A stretch of 64,000 nucleotides of DNA, from assembly GCA_964474905.1 (NCBI GenBank), contig CAYYUP010000001.1, positions 124,001-188,000 on the forward strand, read 5' to 3'. Of this stretch, positions 44,262-53,069 are shown in pieces. Both the position numbers and the translations under genes were made by a program. The DNA comes from JADJRG01 sp964474905. GTDB lineage: Bacteria > Myxococcota_A > Polyangia > Nannocystales > Nannocystaceae. Numbering within the stretch: position 1 is the stretch's first letter; every line of letters starts with the position of its first letter. The notes beneath the pieces were generated by a model. It was given only the letters and a program-made list of their open reading frames with translations, was not told the DNA's origin and searched no databases.

Positions 44262-44923
44262 ACTCGCGGCTACCCGTGGTCCTGATCCACGGGGCTTTGC
44301 GCAGTCGTGTGGGTCTTGCGCCGATCGTTTGGTACTTCCGTCGCCTCGGTTTTGATGCCCGCGCCTTCGGATACGATACCCGCGGCGGCAGTCTCGAGGA
44401 GCACGGCTTTGCGCTCGAGCGCTTTGTCAGCACTTGGTTGGATGAAGGGCCGGTGCCGGTGCTCGGGATTTTGACCCACAGCATGGGGGGGCTGGTCGCG
44501 CGGGCTTACCTCGCTCGGCAGGGGGCGGCGGCCCAGTCGCTCCGCCAACGGATCGTGATGTTGGGACCGCCAAATCAGGGCGCCTGGCTGGCGGAGCACC
44601 TTCGCGATGTTGCGCCCTTTCGCTGGCTCTACGGCAGGGCCGCGACGGAGCTGCTCCCGGAGCGAGTGAAGACTCTTGCGCCTCCGCCGCACTCGGCAGA
44701 CGTCATGATCATCGCTGGCGGGCGCGGCAACGAACGCGGCTACATGCGCGCGATTCCGGGGGACAATGATGGTCTCGTCGGGGTCGCAGAGACTGCGCTT
44801 CCGGGGATCTCACCGGTGCTCGTTGACGGCGCTCACTCCGTTCTTCAGTGGCGGCGCGATGTGTTGCGGAGGGCTGCTGATTTCTTGCGCGCGGATCGCC
44901 AAGGGGAGCAGGGAGAGCACTAG
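44258..44923 (+). CDS. Lipase/esterase-like alpha/beta hydrolase
   Basis: 221 residues starting at TTG 44258 (overlaps the upstream stop). VVLIHGALRS oxyanion segment, nucleophile Ser in THSMGGLVAR, PPNQGAW loop, Asp in PGDNDGLVG and His in DGAHSVLQ. Similar to PGAP1-like or triacylglycerol-lipase-like proteins; no signal peptide. Coupled to the Lgt-like gene, so it may act on the same lipid substrate (inference). Confidence 0.8.
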   Translation: MNSRLPVVLIHGALRSRVGLAPIVWYFRRLGFDARAFGYDTRGGSLEEHGFALERFVSTWLDEGPVPVLGILTHSMGGLVARAYLARQGAAAQSLRQRIVMLGPPNQGAWLAEHLRDVAPFRWLYGRAATELLPERVKTLAPPPHSADVMIIAGGRGNERGYMRAIPGDNDGLVGVAETALPGISPVLVDGAHSVLQWRRDVLRRAADFLRADRQGEQGEH

Positions 44924-44970
44924 GAGACCGCTTCGCGCGGCGGGCGGGCAGCACCGTGCGAGCCTGAATC

Positions 44971-45007
44971 AAAAAAGAAGAGCCGCAGCTCCGAAGAGTT
45001 GCGGCTC
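44971..45007 (-). terminator. Rho-independent terminator after tRNA-Met
   Basis: On the minus strand, a 12-base stem (44980-44991 with 44996-45007, one G-T pair) with a TTCG loop, followed by TTCTTTTTT (complement of 44971-44979). It lies 8 bases past the tRNA 3' end. Confidence 0.9.
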
Positions 45008-45015
45008 CTGATGTG

Positions 45016-45089
45016 TGCCGAAGGGCGGACTTGAACCGCCGACCTAAGGGTTATGAATCCTTCGCTCTAACCAACTGAGCTACCCCGGC
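45016..45089 (-). tRNA. tRNA-Met (CAT)
   Basis: 74 bases, complete cloverleaf: acceptor GCCGGGG with CTTCGGC (two G-T pairs), D-arm GCTC...GAGC, T-arm GGCGG TTCAAGT CCGCC, loop TTCATAA with anticodon CAT. CCA is not encoded. The anticodon stem has one A-C mismatch at 31-39. Elongator Met is the likely assignment, but a tRNA-Ile with modified CAT cannot be excluded without a tRNA model. Confidence 0.93.
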
Positions 45090-45102
45090 ATGCGGGTGAG
45101 AC

Positions 45103-45131
45103 TCGTTACAGATTTCCCGCGTGCAAGTCAA
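45103..45131 (-). promoter_or_regulatory. tRNA-Met promoter
   Basis: Minus strand TTGACT (complement of 45126-45131), 17 bases, TAACGA (complement of 45103-45108). The tRNA 5' end is 13 bases after the -10, so a very short leader is processed. Confidence 0.7.
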
Positions 45132-45185
45132 CGGGTCTCGCACGTGGTCGGGATGTGAGTCAGCACATGGCCTCAGACAAAGGCG

Positions 45186-45213
45186 TTGACAGCCCTCCAG
45201 GCCGTGATAGTCC
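45186..45213 (+). promoter_or_regulatory. Promoter candidate for the fatty-acid oxidation cluster
   Basis: TTGACA (45186-45191), 16 bases, TAGTCC (45208-45213). Expected start near 45220, about 105 bases before ATG 45326. Confidence 0.5.
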
Positions 45214-45325
45214 GGCTGGGGCAAGGCCTGAGATGTGGCGATGACCGCGACTCTCCGGCCTCTTGGCGGAGGCGACGCCCCGCGGATGGTCGTCGCCGCG
45301 CCCGCTTTTCGAGGAGCAAGCAGTG

Positions 45326-46525
45326 ATGTCCCGCGAAGTTGTGATCGTAAGCGCCGCAAGAACCCCGATGGGTTCCTTTCAGGGGAGTCTCTCGGGACTC
45401 ACCGCCCCCAAGCTTGGAGCCGTCGCGATCAAAGCGGCGCTCGAGCGAGCCGGGATCAAGGGCGACGACCTCGACGAGGTCTTGATGGGCTGTGTGTTGC
45501 CCGCAGGTGTCGGCCAGGCTCCGGCGAGGCAGGCCAGCCGCGCCGCTGGAGTACCAGATCATGTCGGCTGCGTCACCGTCAACAAGGTCTGCGGATCCGG
45601 CCTCAAGACCGTGATGATGGCGGCTCAGGCGATCAAGGCCGGTGACGCCGAAATCATCGTCGCAGGTGGCATGGAGAGCATGTCAAATGCCCCTTATTAC
45701 CTGCCCAAGGCGCGTACTGGGTACCGCATGGGCAACGGCACGATCGTCGACGGCATGGTGCACGACGGCCTTTGGGACCCCTACAGCGACTCCCATATGG
45801 GTATCTCTGGAGAGCTTTGCGCGAAGGAGTGCGGGATCGATCGGGCTCGCCAGGACGGCTGGGCTGCCGAGAGCTACCGTCGGGCGCAGGCCTCGATCCG
45901 CGACGGGCTCTTCGAAGCGGAAATCGTACCGGTTTCGGTGCCCCAACGCCGCGGCGATCCGGTGGTTGTCAGCGACGACGAGGAGCCGAATCGCGGCAAA
46001 ATCGAGAAGCTGCCCAGCCTTCGTCCGGCCTTTGACCGCAGCGGCTCGATCACCGCTGGCAACGCCTCGTCGATCAACGACGGTGCGGCTGCGGTGGTCC
46101 TGATGTCGGCCGAGGAGGCGAGTCGTCGCGGTCTCACACCGCTCGCTCGGATCAGTGGGTACGCGGGCGCGGCTCAGGCCCCCGAGTGGTTCACAACGGC
46201 CCCGGCCGAGTCCGTAAAGAAGCTCTTAGAGCGTACCGGCCAGAGTGTTGAGTCGGTCGACCTTTGGGAGATCAACGAGGCGTTCGCAGTGGTCTCCCTT
46301 GTCAACCAGGACCGCTTGGGGATCGCCAGCGATCGCCTGAACGTGCGCGGGGGAGCGGTCGCCTTGGGTCACCCGATCGGCGCCTCTGGCTGCCGCCTCT
46401 TGGTCACCCTGCTGTACGCGATGAAGCACGAAGGTAAGCAGCGCGGCGTTGTCTCGCTCTGCATCGGCGGCGGCGAAGCGGTCGCGTTGATGGTCGAGCG
46501 TTCCGAGCAGGAGAAAGCACAATGA
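45326..46525 (+). CDS. Acetyl-CoA C-acetyltransferase (thiolase)
   Basis: Thiolase, 399 residues: catalytic Cys in NKVCGSGLK, His in GGAVALGHPIGASG and Cys in CIGGGEAVA. Cleaves or forms acetoacetyl-CoA. GAGGAG about 10 bases before ATG 45326; the longer frame from 45263 is not used. First gene of a set with hydroxyacyl-CoA dehydrogenase, enoyl-CoA hydratase and two acyl-CoA dehydrogenases, so short-chain beta-oxidation or butyryl-CoA metabolism. Confidence 0.95.
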   Translation: MSREVVIVSAARTPMGSFQGSLSGLTAPKLGAVAIKAALERAGIKGDDLDEVLMGCVLPAGVGQAPARQASRAAGVPDHVGCVTVNKVCGSGLKTVMMAAQAIKAGDAEIIVAGGMESMSNAPYYLPKARTGYRMGNGTIVDGMVHDGLWDPYSDSHMGISGELCAKECGIDRARQDGWAAESYRRAQASIRDGLFEAEIVPVSVPQRRGDPVVVSDDEEPNRGKIEKLPSLRPAFDRSGSITAGNASSINDGAAAVVLMSAEEASRRGLTPLARISGYAGAAQAPEWFTTAPAESVKKLLERTGQSVESVDLWEINEAFAVVSLVNQDRLGIASDRLNVRGGAVALGHPIGASGCRLLVTLLYAMKHEGKQRGVVSLCIGGGEAVALMVERSEQEKAQ

Positions 46526-47385
46526 GCGGAGATATCAGCGCAATCAAACAGGTCGGAGTGCTCGGTGCCGGGCAGATGGGGGCGGGCATCGCCCATATCG
46601 CGGCCCTCGCCGGCTACGAGGTGAAACTCGCGGACATCAGCCTCGAGCGGGCCGAAAAGGGCATCGAGGGCATCGCCAAACGCCTCGGAAGATCTGTCGA
46701 AAAGGGCAGGTTGGAAGCGGTGGCTCGCGACGCCGCGCTCACTCGAATCGGGGCGGCCATCGGTCCCGAGGGTCTCGCGTCCTGTGATCTTGCGATCGAA
46801 GCGGCGACCGAGAACATCGAACTCAAGCGCCGCCTCTTCGCCGATCTCGATCGGGCGTGCAAGCCTGGCTGCATCCTCGCCTCGAACACCTCGTCGATCA
46901 CGCTGCTCGCAGCGGTGACGGGGCGGCCCGAGGATGTCATCGGCATGCACTTCATGAACCCCGTGCCGGTGATGAAGCTAGTCGAGATCATCCGCGGCCT
47001 GGCGACCTCGGATGCCACCTACGGGGCCATCCTGGCGCTCTCTGCGAAGCTCGGGAAGACGACGATCACCAGCAAGGACTCGCCGGGGTTCATCGTCAAC
47101 CGGATTCTGATCCCGTTGATCAACGAGGCTTGCTTCGCTCTGCAAGAGGGGCTTGCGACCGCGGCGGATATTGATACCGGGATAAAGCTCGGTCTCAACC
47201 ACCCGATGGGACCGCTCGAACTCGCGGATCTGATCGGTCTCGACACCTGTTTGGCGATCGCTGACGTGCTCCATCACGAACTCGGCGAAGACAAGTACCG
47301 CGCGGCGAATGTGCTTCGGGTGCATGTCGCCGCTGGTTGGCTCGGTCGCAAGAGCGGTCGAGGTTTCTACGACTACCGAAAGTAG
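46522..47385 (+). CDS. 3-hydroxybutyryl-CoA dehydrogenase
   Basis: NAD-dependent oxidation of 3-hydroxyacyl-CoA. Rossmann start VGVLGAGQMGAGIA, catalytic HFMNPVPVMKLVE, and NRILIPLINEA with DTGIKLGLNHPMGPLELAD. 287 residues. ATGA overlap with the thiolase. Confidence 0.95.
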   Translation: MSGDISAIKQVGVLGAGQMGAGIAHIAALAGYEVKLADISLERAEKGIEGIAKRLGRSVEKGRLEAVARDAALTRIGAAIGPEGLASCDLAIEAATENIELKRRLFADLDRACKPGCILASNTSSITLLAAVTGRPEDVIGMHFMNPVPVMKLVEIIRGLATSDATYGAILALSAKLGKTTITSKDSPGFIVNRILIPLINEACFALQEGLATAADIDTGIKLGLNHPMGPLELADLIGLDTCLAIADVLHHELGEDKYRAANVLRVHVAAGWLGRKSGRGFYDYRK

Positions 47386-47392
47386 GACGAGT

Positions 47393-48190
47393 ATGAGCGT
47401 CGAGAGCCCGAGTTACACCCATCTCTTGGTCGAGGATCGCGGGGCCGCACGGGTCCTGACGATCAACCGTCCAGAGGCGCTTAATGCCCTGAACGCGACC
47501 GTACTCGATGATCTTATCGCTGCGGTCGAGGCCGCCGCAGAGGATCCCGCGGTTGGCGGTTTGGTGCTGACCGGTGCCGGTCGCAAGAGCTTTATCGCGG
47601 GGGCAGATATCGCCGCGATGGCGTCGATGGGTCCCGAGGAGGCGATGGTCTTTGCCGGTCGCGGACATGCGTTCGGCGAGATGCTCTCGAGTCTCGGCAA
47701 GCCCGTGATCGCCGCGGTCAATGGTTTCGCGCTCGGAGGTGGTTGCGAGGTCGCGCTCGCCTGTGACTTCATCTACGCGGCCGATCGAGCCCGCTTCGGC
47801 CAACCCGAGGTCAAGCTCGGTGTCATCCCGGGTTTCGGCGGTACTCAGCGTTTGCTCCGGCGGGTTGGCGGGGCGATGGCCCTGGAACTGTGCATGCGCG
47901 GCCACATGATCGATGCCGAGGAGGCCCTGCGCATTGGTCTGGTCAACCGAGTGGTGCCGCAGGCGGAGGTCGTCGACGCGGCGGTCTCGGCTGTGCAAGA
48001 GATCGCGACGATGGGCCCGCTGGCGGTCGCGAAGGCCAAAGAGATGATCCATCGCGGTGCCGACATGGCGCTTCCGGAGGCCAACCAAGCGGAGGTCGCA
48101 GCCTTCGCGGGGCTCTTTGCGAGCGAGGATCAAAGCGAGGGCATGGCCGCCTTCATCGCCAAGCGCAGGGCGGATTTTAAGGGCCGTTAG
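47393..48190 (+). CDS. Enoyl-CoA hydratase (crotonase family)
   Basis: Hydrates trans-2-enoyl-CoA. Oxyanion loop KSFIAGADI, and the pair of catalytic Glu in LGGGCEVALACD and FGQPEVKLGVIPGFGGTQ. 265 residues. ATG 47393 has AGGA upstream; the longer frame from 47309 overlaps the previous gene. Confidence 0.94.
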   Translation: MSVESPSYTHLLVEDRGAARVLTINRPEALNALNATVLDDLIAAVEAAAEDPAVGGLVLTGAGRKSFIAGADIAAMASMGPEEAMVFAGRGHAFGEMLSSLGKPVIAAVNGFALGGGCEVALACDFIYAADRARFGQPEVKLGVIPGFGGTQRLLRRVGGAMALELCMRGHMIDAEEALRIGLVNRVVPQAEVVDAAVSAVQEIATMGPLAVAKAKEMIHRGADMALPEANQAEVAAFAGLFASEDQSEGMAAFIAKRRADFKGR

Positions 48191-48210
48191 GCCGAAGGCA
48201 GGAGACGACG

Positions 48211-49356
48211 ATGGACTTCCAACTCACCGATGATCACGAAGCGCTGGTACGCATGGTCCGGGACTTTGCCAAGCGCGAGGTCCGGCCGATCGCCGCCGAA
48301 ATCGATCGCGAGCACCGCTACCCGAAGGAGCTGGTCGCACGCATGGGCGAGCTTGGGCTGATGGGCATCGAGGTGCCGCCAGAGCTCGATGGATCGGGGC
48401 TCGATGCTGTTGCCTATGTGCTGGCGATGGAGGAGGTTTCGACCGCCTGCGCCTCGACCGGCGTGATCATGAGCGTCAACAACTCACTGGTCTGCGATCC
48501 GATCTTGAAGTTCGGGACCGACGAGCAAAAGCAGCGTTGGCTGCCGGCATTGGCCACTGGCGACAAGCTCGGTTGTTTTCAGCTGAGCGAGCCAAACGCG
48601 GGCAGCGACGCGGCGGCGCAGCAGACTCGTGCGGTTGTCGATGGCGATCATTTTGTGATCAACGGCGTCAAAAATTGGATCACCAACGGTCCCCAGGCGG
48701 ACACCGGGATCCTCTTCGCGATGACGGCTCCTGAGAAGGGCAACCATGGGATCACGGCGTTCCTCATCGACATGAACGCCGATGGGGTCAGCCGGGGGCC
48801 AAAGGACGACAAGCTCGGCATCCGGGCCAGTCACTCTTGCCAGGTCTTCTACACGGATCACCGGGTCGCGCACGACCAGGTGCTCGGTGAGGTCAACGGT
48901 GGTTTTAAGGTGGCGATGGCGACGCTCGACTGCGGTCGTATCGGCATTGCTGCGCAGGCATTGGGCATCGCTCGAGCGGCATTTGAGGCGGCGACGGAGT
49001 ACGCCTGCGATCGCAAGACCTTTGGCAAGCGGATCGCCGATCATCAGGCGATCGCTTTCATGCTCGCCGACATGGCCACCGAGATCGACGCAGCCCGGTT
49101 GCTCACCCTGCGTGCCGCGTCGCTCAAGGCCCGTGGTGCCCGTCACTCCAAAGAGAGCGCGATGGCCAAGCTCTACGCCTCTGAGGTCGCGAACAAGGTC
49201 GCAAAGGACGCTATTCAGGTATTCGGCGGCAACGGGTACGTTACCGAGTATCCGGTCGAGCGCCACTTCAGGGATGCTAAGATCACCGAGATTTACGAGG
49301 GCACCAGCGAGATCCAAAGAATCGTGATCGCCGCGTCGGTGATCGACAAGCGCTGA
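48211..49356 (+). CDS. Short-chain acyl-CoA dehydrogenase (butyryl-CoA type)
   Basis: FAD enzyme that makes the alpha-beta double bond; electrons leave through ETF (etfAB are not in the window). LGCFQLSEPNAGSDAAA, QVFGGNGYVTEYPVERHFRD and YEGTSEIQ with the catalytic Glu. 381 residues. Starts 20 bases after the hydratase. Confidence 0.94.
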   Translation: MDFQLTDDHEALVRMVRDFAKREVRPIAAEIDREHRYPKELVARMGELGLMGIEVPPELDGSGLDAVAYVLAMEEVSTACASTGVIMSVNNSLVCDPILKFGTDEQKQRWLPALATGDKLGCFQLSEPNAGSDAAAQQTRAVVDGDHFVINGVKNWITNGPQADTGILFAMTAPEKGNHGITAFLIDMNADGVSRGPKDDKLGIRASHSCQVFYTDHRVAHDQVLGEVNGGFKVAMATLDCGRIGIAAQALGIARAAFEAATEYACDRKTFGKRIADHQAIAFMLADMATEIDAARLLTLRAASLKARGARHSKESAMAKLYASEVANKVAKDAIQVFGGNGYVTEYPVERHFRDAKITEIYEGTSEIQRIVIAASVIDKR

Positions 49357-49399
49357 GCCTCACCCAAAACCTTCAAGCTCGAGTCAAGGATCCTAAACC

Positions 49400-49927
49400 A
49401 TGCGAATCAGCACTCTGCTCACCCTCGCGCTCGTCCTCGCCGCCAGCGGTTGCGCGAAGCGTCAGCTCCAAAAAATGGACTCGGAGGAGGCCGAACTCGC
49501 CGCTCAGTTTGACGGCAGCGAGTACTCCGAAGACATGGTCCAGGCCGGTAACGATGAGGTCTACGAGGACCAGGGCGATTCGATCTCACCGCAGGCTCTG
49601 GCGTCGATCCAAGACACCATCACCAACGTCTATGAGCGTGACTTTGGCCGCTGCCTGCAGCAGGACATGGACGCCTACGACAACCGTTGGATCGCGGGCA
49701 CCTTCACGGTGGAATTCAAGATCAATACCGACGGCAGAATCATCGAGGTAAACCTCCTAGAGGAAGACATCGAGGAGCGCCGACTGCCGCCCGGACAAAA
49801 GAAGGCGCGCAAGGCGAAGATCTTCGGAACCTGTATCGAGACTGCCATCTACAAGTGGGAGTTCGAGGTACCGCCCGAGGTCGAGTACGTGCACACCTAC
49901 ACTGGCAAGGTCGGCGAGGCGTTCTAG
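49400..49927 (+). CDS. AgmX/PglI-like lipoprotein
   Basis: 175 residues, lipobox LAASGC (Cys18). After an acidic Asp/Glu-rich part the mature protein has an AgmX-like domain: VYERDFGRCLQQDM, GTFTVEFKINTDGRIIEVNL, FGTCIETAIYKWEF, with the two Cys in the usual places. Good AAGGA Shine-Dalgarno site before ATG. Embedded between two acyl-CoA dehydrogenase genes of the same strand although its product is exported. Confidence 0.75.
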   Translation: MRISTLLTLALVLAASGCAKRQLQKMDSEEAELAAQFDGSEYSEDMVQAGNDEVYEDQGDSISPQALASIQDTITNVYERDFGRCLQQDMDAYDNRWIAGTFTVEFKINTDGRIIEVNLLEEDIEERRLPPGQKKARKAKIFGTCIETAIYKWEFEVPPEVEYVHTYTGKVGEAF

Positions 49928-49960
49928 GCCCGCCGCGGACAGGCCCGAAAGGGAAACCCC

Positions 49961-51121
49961 ATGCAGATCGTCGAAGCGACAGAGTCGCAACAGTTGATCG
50001 CGAACACAGCGCGGCAGTTCGCCGAGCGTGTGCTCGCGCCGAGGGCTGCAAAGCTCGACCAAGAGGGCGGGTTCCCGAGCGAGAGCCTCGCTCAGGCGGC
50101 TGAACTTGGCCTCTTAGGGATCAACGTGCCCGGCGATCTTGGCGGTGTCGAGGCCGGTGCCGTGGCCTATTCGCTGGCGGTAATCGAACTCGCCAAGGTC
50201 TGCGCGAGCACGACGGTGGCGATCACGGTCTCCAATATGGTTGCCGAGGTGATCACCAAGTTCGGCACCGCCGAGCAGCGCGAAGAGCATGTCAATGCGC
50301 TTTGCGCGGGCGACTACATCGTCGGTGGCTTTGCACTCTCGGAGGCTGGTGCGGGTTCTGATCCCGGCGGTATGCGGACCCGCGCAACCAAGACGGCGAG
50401 CGGCTGGCTGCTCAGCGGTTCGAAGCTGTGGATTACCAGCGGGACTCATGCCGGGCTTTTTGTGGTCTGGGCGCGCACGAGCGACGCGCCTGGGGCCCGG
50501 GGGATCTCGGCCTTTCTGGTCAAGGGAGATGTGCCTGGGGTCGTCGTCGGCAAGCCGGAGCACAAGCTCGGTCAGCACGGGAGCACGACCACGCCCCTCG
50601 ACTTCAACGACGTCGAACTCTCGGACGAAGCTCTCCTGGGTGAGGTCGGCCAGGGTTTTAAGATCGCGATGATGGCCCTGGATGGCGGCCGCATCGGCAT
50701 CGCCTCGTTGGCGATCGGCTGCGGTCTGGCGGCCAGCGAGTACGCCGTCGGTTATGCCCGCGAACGCGAGCAATTTGGGGCGCCGATCTCCAGCTTCCAG
50801 GCGATCCAGTGGATGATCGCCGACTCGGCAACCGAACTCGACGCTGCTCGTCTCCTGGTCCTTCGGGCAGCATGGCTTAAGGAGCAGGGGCGAGTGTTCA
50901 CCCGTGAGGCGTCGATGGCCAAGCTCTACGCGAGCGAGAGGGCCTACATTGCCTGCGACCGGGCGGTCCAGGTGCTGGGCGGCTACGGTTACACTCGAGA
51001 GTTCCCAGTAGAGCGTTACCTCCGGGACGTTCGGGTGACCCGGATCTTCGAGGGCACGAGTGAGATCCAGCGGATCGTGATCAGCCGCGATCTGCTCCGC
51101 CGTCACGCCGCGGCCTCTTAG
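49961..51121 (+). CDS. Acyl-CoA dehydrogenase (second copy)
   Basis: 386 residues; GFALSEAGAGSDPGG, WITSGTHAG, QVLGGYGYTREFPVERYLRD and FEGTSEIQRIV with the catalytic Glu. It is about as different from the 48211 enzyme as two subfamily members usually are, so different chain length is likely. Follows the lipoprotein gene by 33 bases. Confidence 0.92.
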   Translation: MQIVEATESQQLIANTARQFAERVLAPRAAKLDQEGGFPSESLAQAAELGLLGINVPGDLGGVEAGAVAYSLAVIELAKVCASTTVAITVSNMVAEVITKFGTAEQREEHVNALCAGDYIVGGFALSEAGAGSDPGGMRTRATKTASGWLLSGSKLWITSGTHAGLFVVWARTSDAPGARGISAFLVKGDVPGVVVGKPEHKLGQHGSTTTPLDFNDVELSDEALLGEVGQGFKIAMMALDGGRIGIASLAIGCGLAASEYAVGYAREREQFGAPISSFQAIQWMIADSATELDAARLLVLRAAWLKEQGRVFTREASMAKLYASERAYIACDRAVQVLGGYGYTREFPVERYLRDVRVTRIFEGTSEIQRIVISRDLLRRHAAAS

Positions 51122-51141
51122 GCCCAGGGCCGAGCGAGAGT

Positions 51142-51702
51142 ATGAATCAGAACCAAAACCCCTTTCCCTTTGGGGGCGGCAACATGCCGCCGCTCGGCTT
51201 CGATCCGATGGCCAAGATGAAGCGCGAGCTCAAGAAGCGCGCTGCCTTCTTTGTGCTCGGCCTGATCGTCGTGATCGTCGCGGCCTTTCTCGACGCGAAG
51301 GCGCTCGGCTGGCCTGTTTATGGTCCGAACCTGGTGATGCTGCTTGGCGGATCGATCGCCTTCATGGGGCTGCTTGGCCTTTCGCGGGGGGCAGGCTGCA
51401 TGGCTCAGATCGCCGCGGTATTTTGGCTGATGGGCCTTGGCTGCGGGGTCGGAGCAGGCAATCCGCTCTTCAGCTACACGATGGCCGGAGCGGCGCTCTG
51501 CTTTGCGGTTTTCGGACTAATCCTGCCCAAAAAGACCAATGCGCCGATGATTCCGGGCATGCTGGGGGGCGGTTTTCCCTTTGGCGGGGGCGCGGGGGCG
51601 GCGGGGCCGAGTGGGCCGAGTGGGCCAAGCGGGCCGCAGCTCACCGGCAAGCGTCCGGCGAAGGATCAGATCATCGATATCGAGGCCAAAGAGAAGAAGT
51701 AG
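51142..51702 (+). CDS. Hypothetical four-helix membrane protein
   Basis: 186 residues: Asn/Pro/Gly-rich N terminus, four hydrophobic helices (about 37-130), then a Gly-rich stretch (GGGFPFGGGAGAAG) with a GPSGPSGPSGP repeat and a charged end. No family recognised. Last gene in the run, convergent with the next gene, 17 bases away. Confidence 0.65.
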   Translation: MNQNQNPFPFGGGNMPPLGFDPMAKMKRELKKRAAFFVLGLIVVIVAAFLDAKALGWPVYGPNLVMLLGGSIAFMGLLGLSRGAGCMAQIAAVFWLMGLGCGVGAGNPLFSYTMAGAALCFAVFGLILPKKTNAPMIPGMLGGGFPFGGGAGAAGPSGPSGPSGPQLTGKRPAKDQIIDIEAKEKK

Positions 51703-51719
51703 TCCGGTCGAGCAGGCCG

Positions 51720-52922
51720 CTAAATCCGGAAAATGAGGCCCGCCTGGGCGACGGGGCGGAAATTGTAGGGGGCGAAGAGAACGCCGCTAGTGCAGGGTTC
51801 TGCGGTTTCTGAGCAGATCGCGTAGATCTTTTGATCGGCGAGCAGGTCCAGGCCGGCGCCGAGGTAGAGCAGCACCGCTGCAGTTGGCTCGACGAGCAGG
51901 CGGACACGGGGGGCAAAGCCCAGGTTTAGGAGCACTGGATCGGCGCGCGTGAGCTCGTGGCGAGTCTCGCAAAAGTCGCCCGAATCATCGACGCAAACCA
52001 CAGGCGTTCGTGCGGCCATGACGTCGAGAGTGATCCCGAATTCTGCTTCGAGGCCGATCGAGGCCGCCCCATCAGCGACCGCTCGGAGCCGCTGGTAGCC
52101 GCCGAGGAGCGTCGCCGGTCGCCGACGGATCTTGCCAAAGACAAGGTCGTCGGTGCCGAGAGGGTAGGGATCGAGCGAGATCGGTGCGGTCACCAAATAG
52201 GCGGCGCCTGTGTAGGCGCCGCTCGGCCAGAGGTAGCTGACGGCGAGGTCGAGGCCGCTCTGCCAGGGCACTCTCGGGGCGTAGCGGTTGCCCGTGTAGC
52301 CGATCAGAAGGCGGAGCTGGCCCCTGTGCGAAGGGGCTTCGATGTTTTTTTTTGCCGGCTTTGGCGACGCTTTGCGACTGGTTTTGGGCGGCACGGCGAG
52401 CGGCTGCGGTGGCTGTCGGCCCGCCCGTGCGCGCAGCAGGGCGTCGAGGGTCGAGCGGGTGATCACGGCGAGCGTATCTAGGTGCGCGGTCTCGCTTGGA
52501 CTGATTTTGATGCGCCGAGTTCGGACGCTGATCTCGGTTGGGTCGAGGTAGTAGGCGATGAGTTCGTCCTCTTCGCGCTCGATCCACATCGCCGCAACGG
52601 CGCCCTCTCGGTTGGTGATCGAGGTCGCGTGTTCGACTCGATCGGGGTGGGAGCCAGGGTCGGCACTGCAGTCGGCAGAAATCGATGCGGGCAGGTCGAT
52701 GAGTTCGGCTCGGAGTGCCTCGAGGATGTGTTCGACCGCTGCCCGGTCCGCATTTCGCAGACACATGAAGAGCAGGCGAGGGGGCTCTTGTTGATCGGAT
52801 TCTTGCGGTGCGGGCTCGTTGGGGGCCGCGTGCGCCGATCCTGGTGTTGTGATGGCGAGCGTGAGCGCGAGCAACGAGCCGATCTGCGAGCGTGTCTGTT
52901 GGCGCTCTCGTTCGGAGCGCAT
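51720..52922 (-). CDS. Exported protein with probable C-terminal beta-barrel
   Basis: About 400 residues from ATG 52922: signal peptide (ALTLAITTPGSAHA), a domain of about 140 residues with mixed strands and helices (RLLFMCLRNADRAAVEHILE then AMWIEREEDELIAYY), a Lys/Pro linker (KTSRKASPKPAKKNIEAP), and strands ending in VAQAGLIFRI, an aromatic end typical for barrels. Two pairs of Cys (VVCVDDSGDFC, ICSETAEPC). ATG 52973 is also possible. Confidence 0.6.
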   Translation of the reverse strand: MRSERERQQTRSQIGSLLALTLAITTPGSAHAAPNEPAPQESDQQEPPRLLFMCLRNADRAAVEHILEALRAELIDLPASISADCSADPGSHPDRVEHATSITNREGAVAAMWIEREEDELIAYYLDPTEISVRTRRIKISPSETAHLDTLAVITRSTLDALLRARAGRQPPQPLAVPPKTSRKASPKPAKKNIEAPSHRGQLRLLIGYTGNRYAPRVPWQSGLDLAVSYLWPSGAYTGAAYLVTAPISLDPYPLGTDDLVFGKIRRRPATLLGGYQRLRAVADGAASIGLEAEFGITLDVMAARTPVVCVDDSGDFCETRHELTRADPVLLNLGFAPRVRLLVEPTAAVLLYLGAGLDLLADQKIYAICSETAEPCTSGVLFAPYNFRPVAQAGLIFRI

Positions 52923-53069
52923 CGACGCCGTTGATCGAGCCAGTTGCGGTACTGGTGGGGGACTGAGGCGCATGGTCGATCTGCGGCGCGGTCAGCCAGG
53001 GTAACGCGAAGGCCTCTGCACGGCGAGAGCGGCCGTTGTTTGGTCAGAGCAGGCTGCTACGATCAGCCG

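Noticed and set aside
48484..49317. 277-residue frame opposite the acyl-CoA dehydrogenase (and a similar one at 50114-51106)
   Set aside because: Both mirror acyl-CoA dehydrogenase genes; long antisense frames are expected at this GC content.
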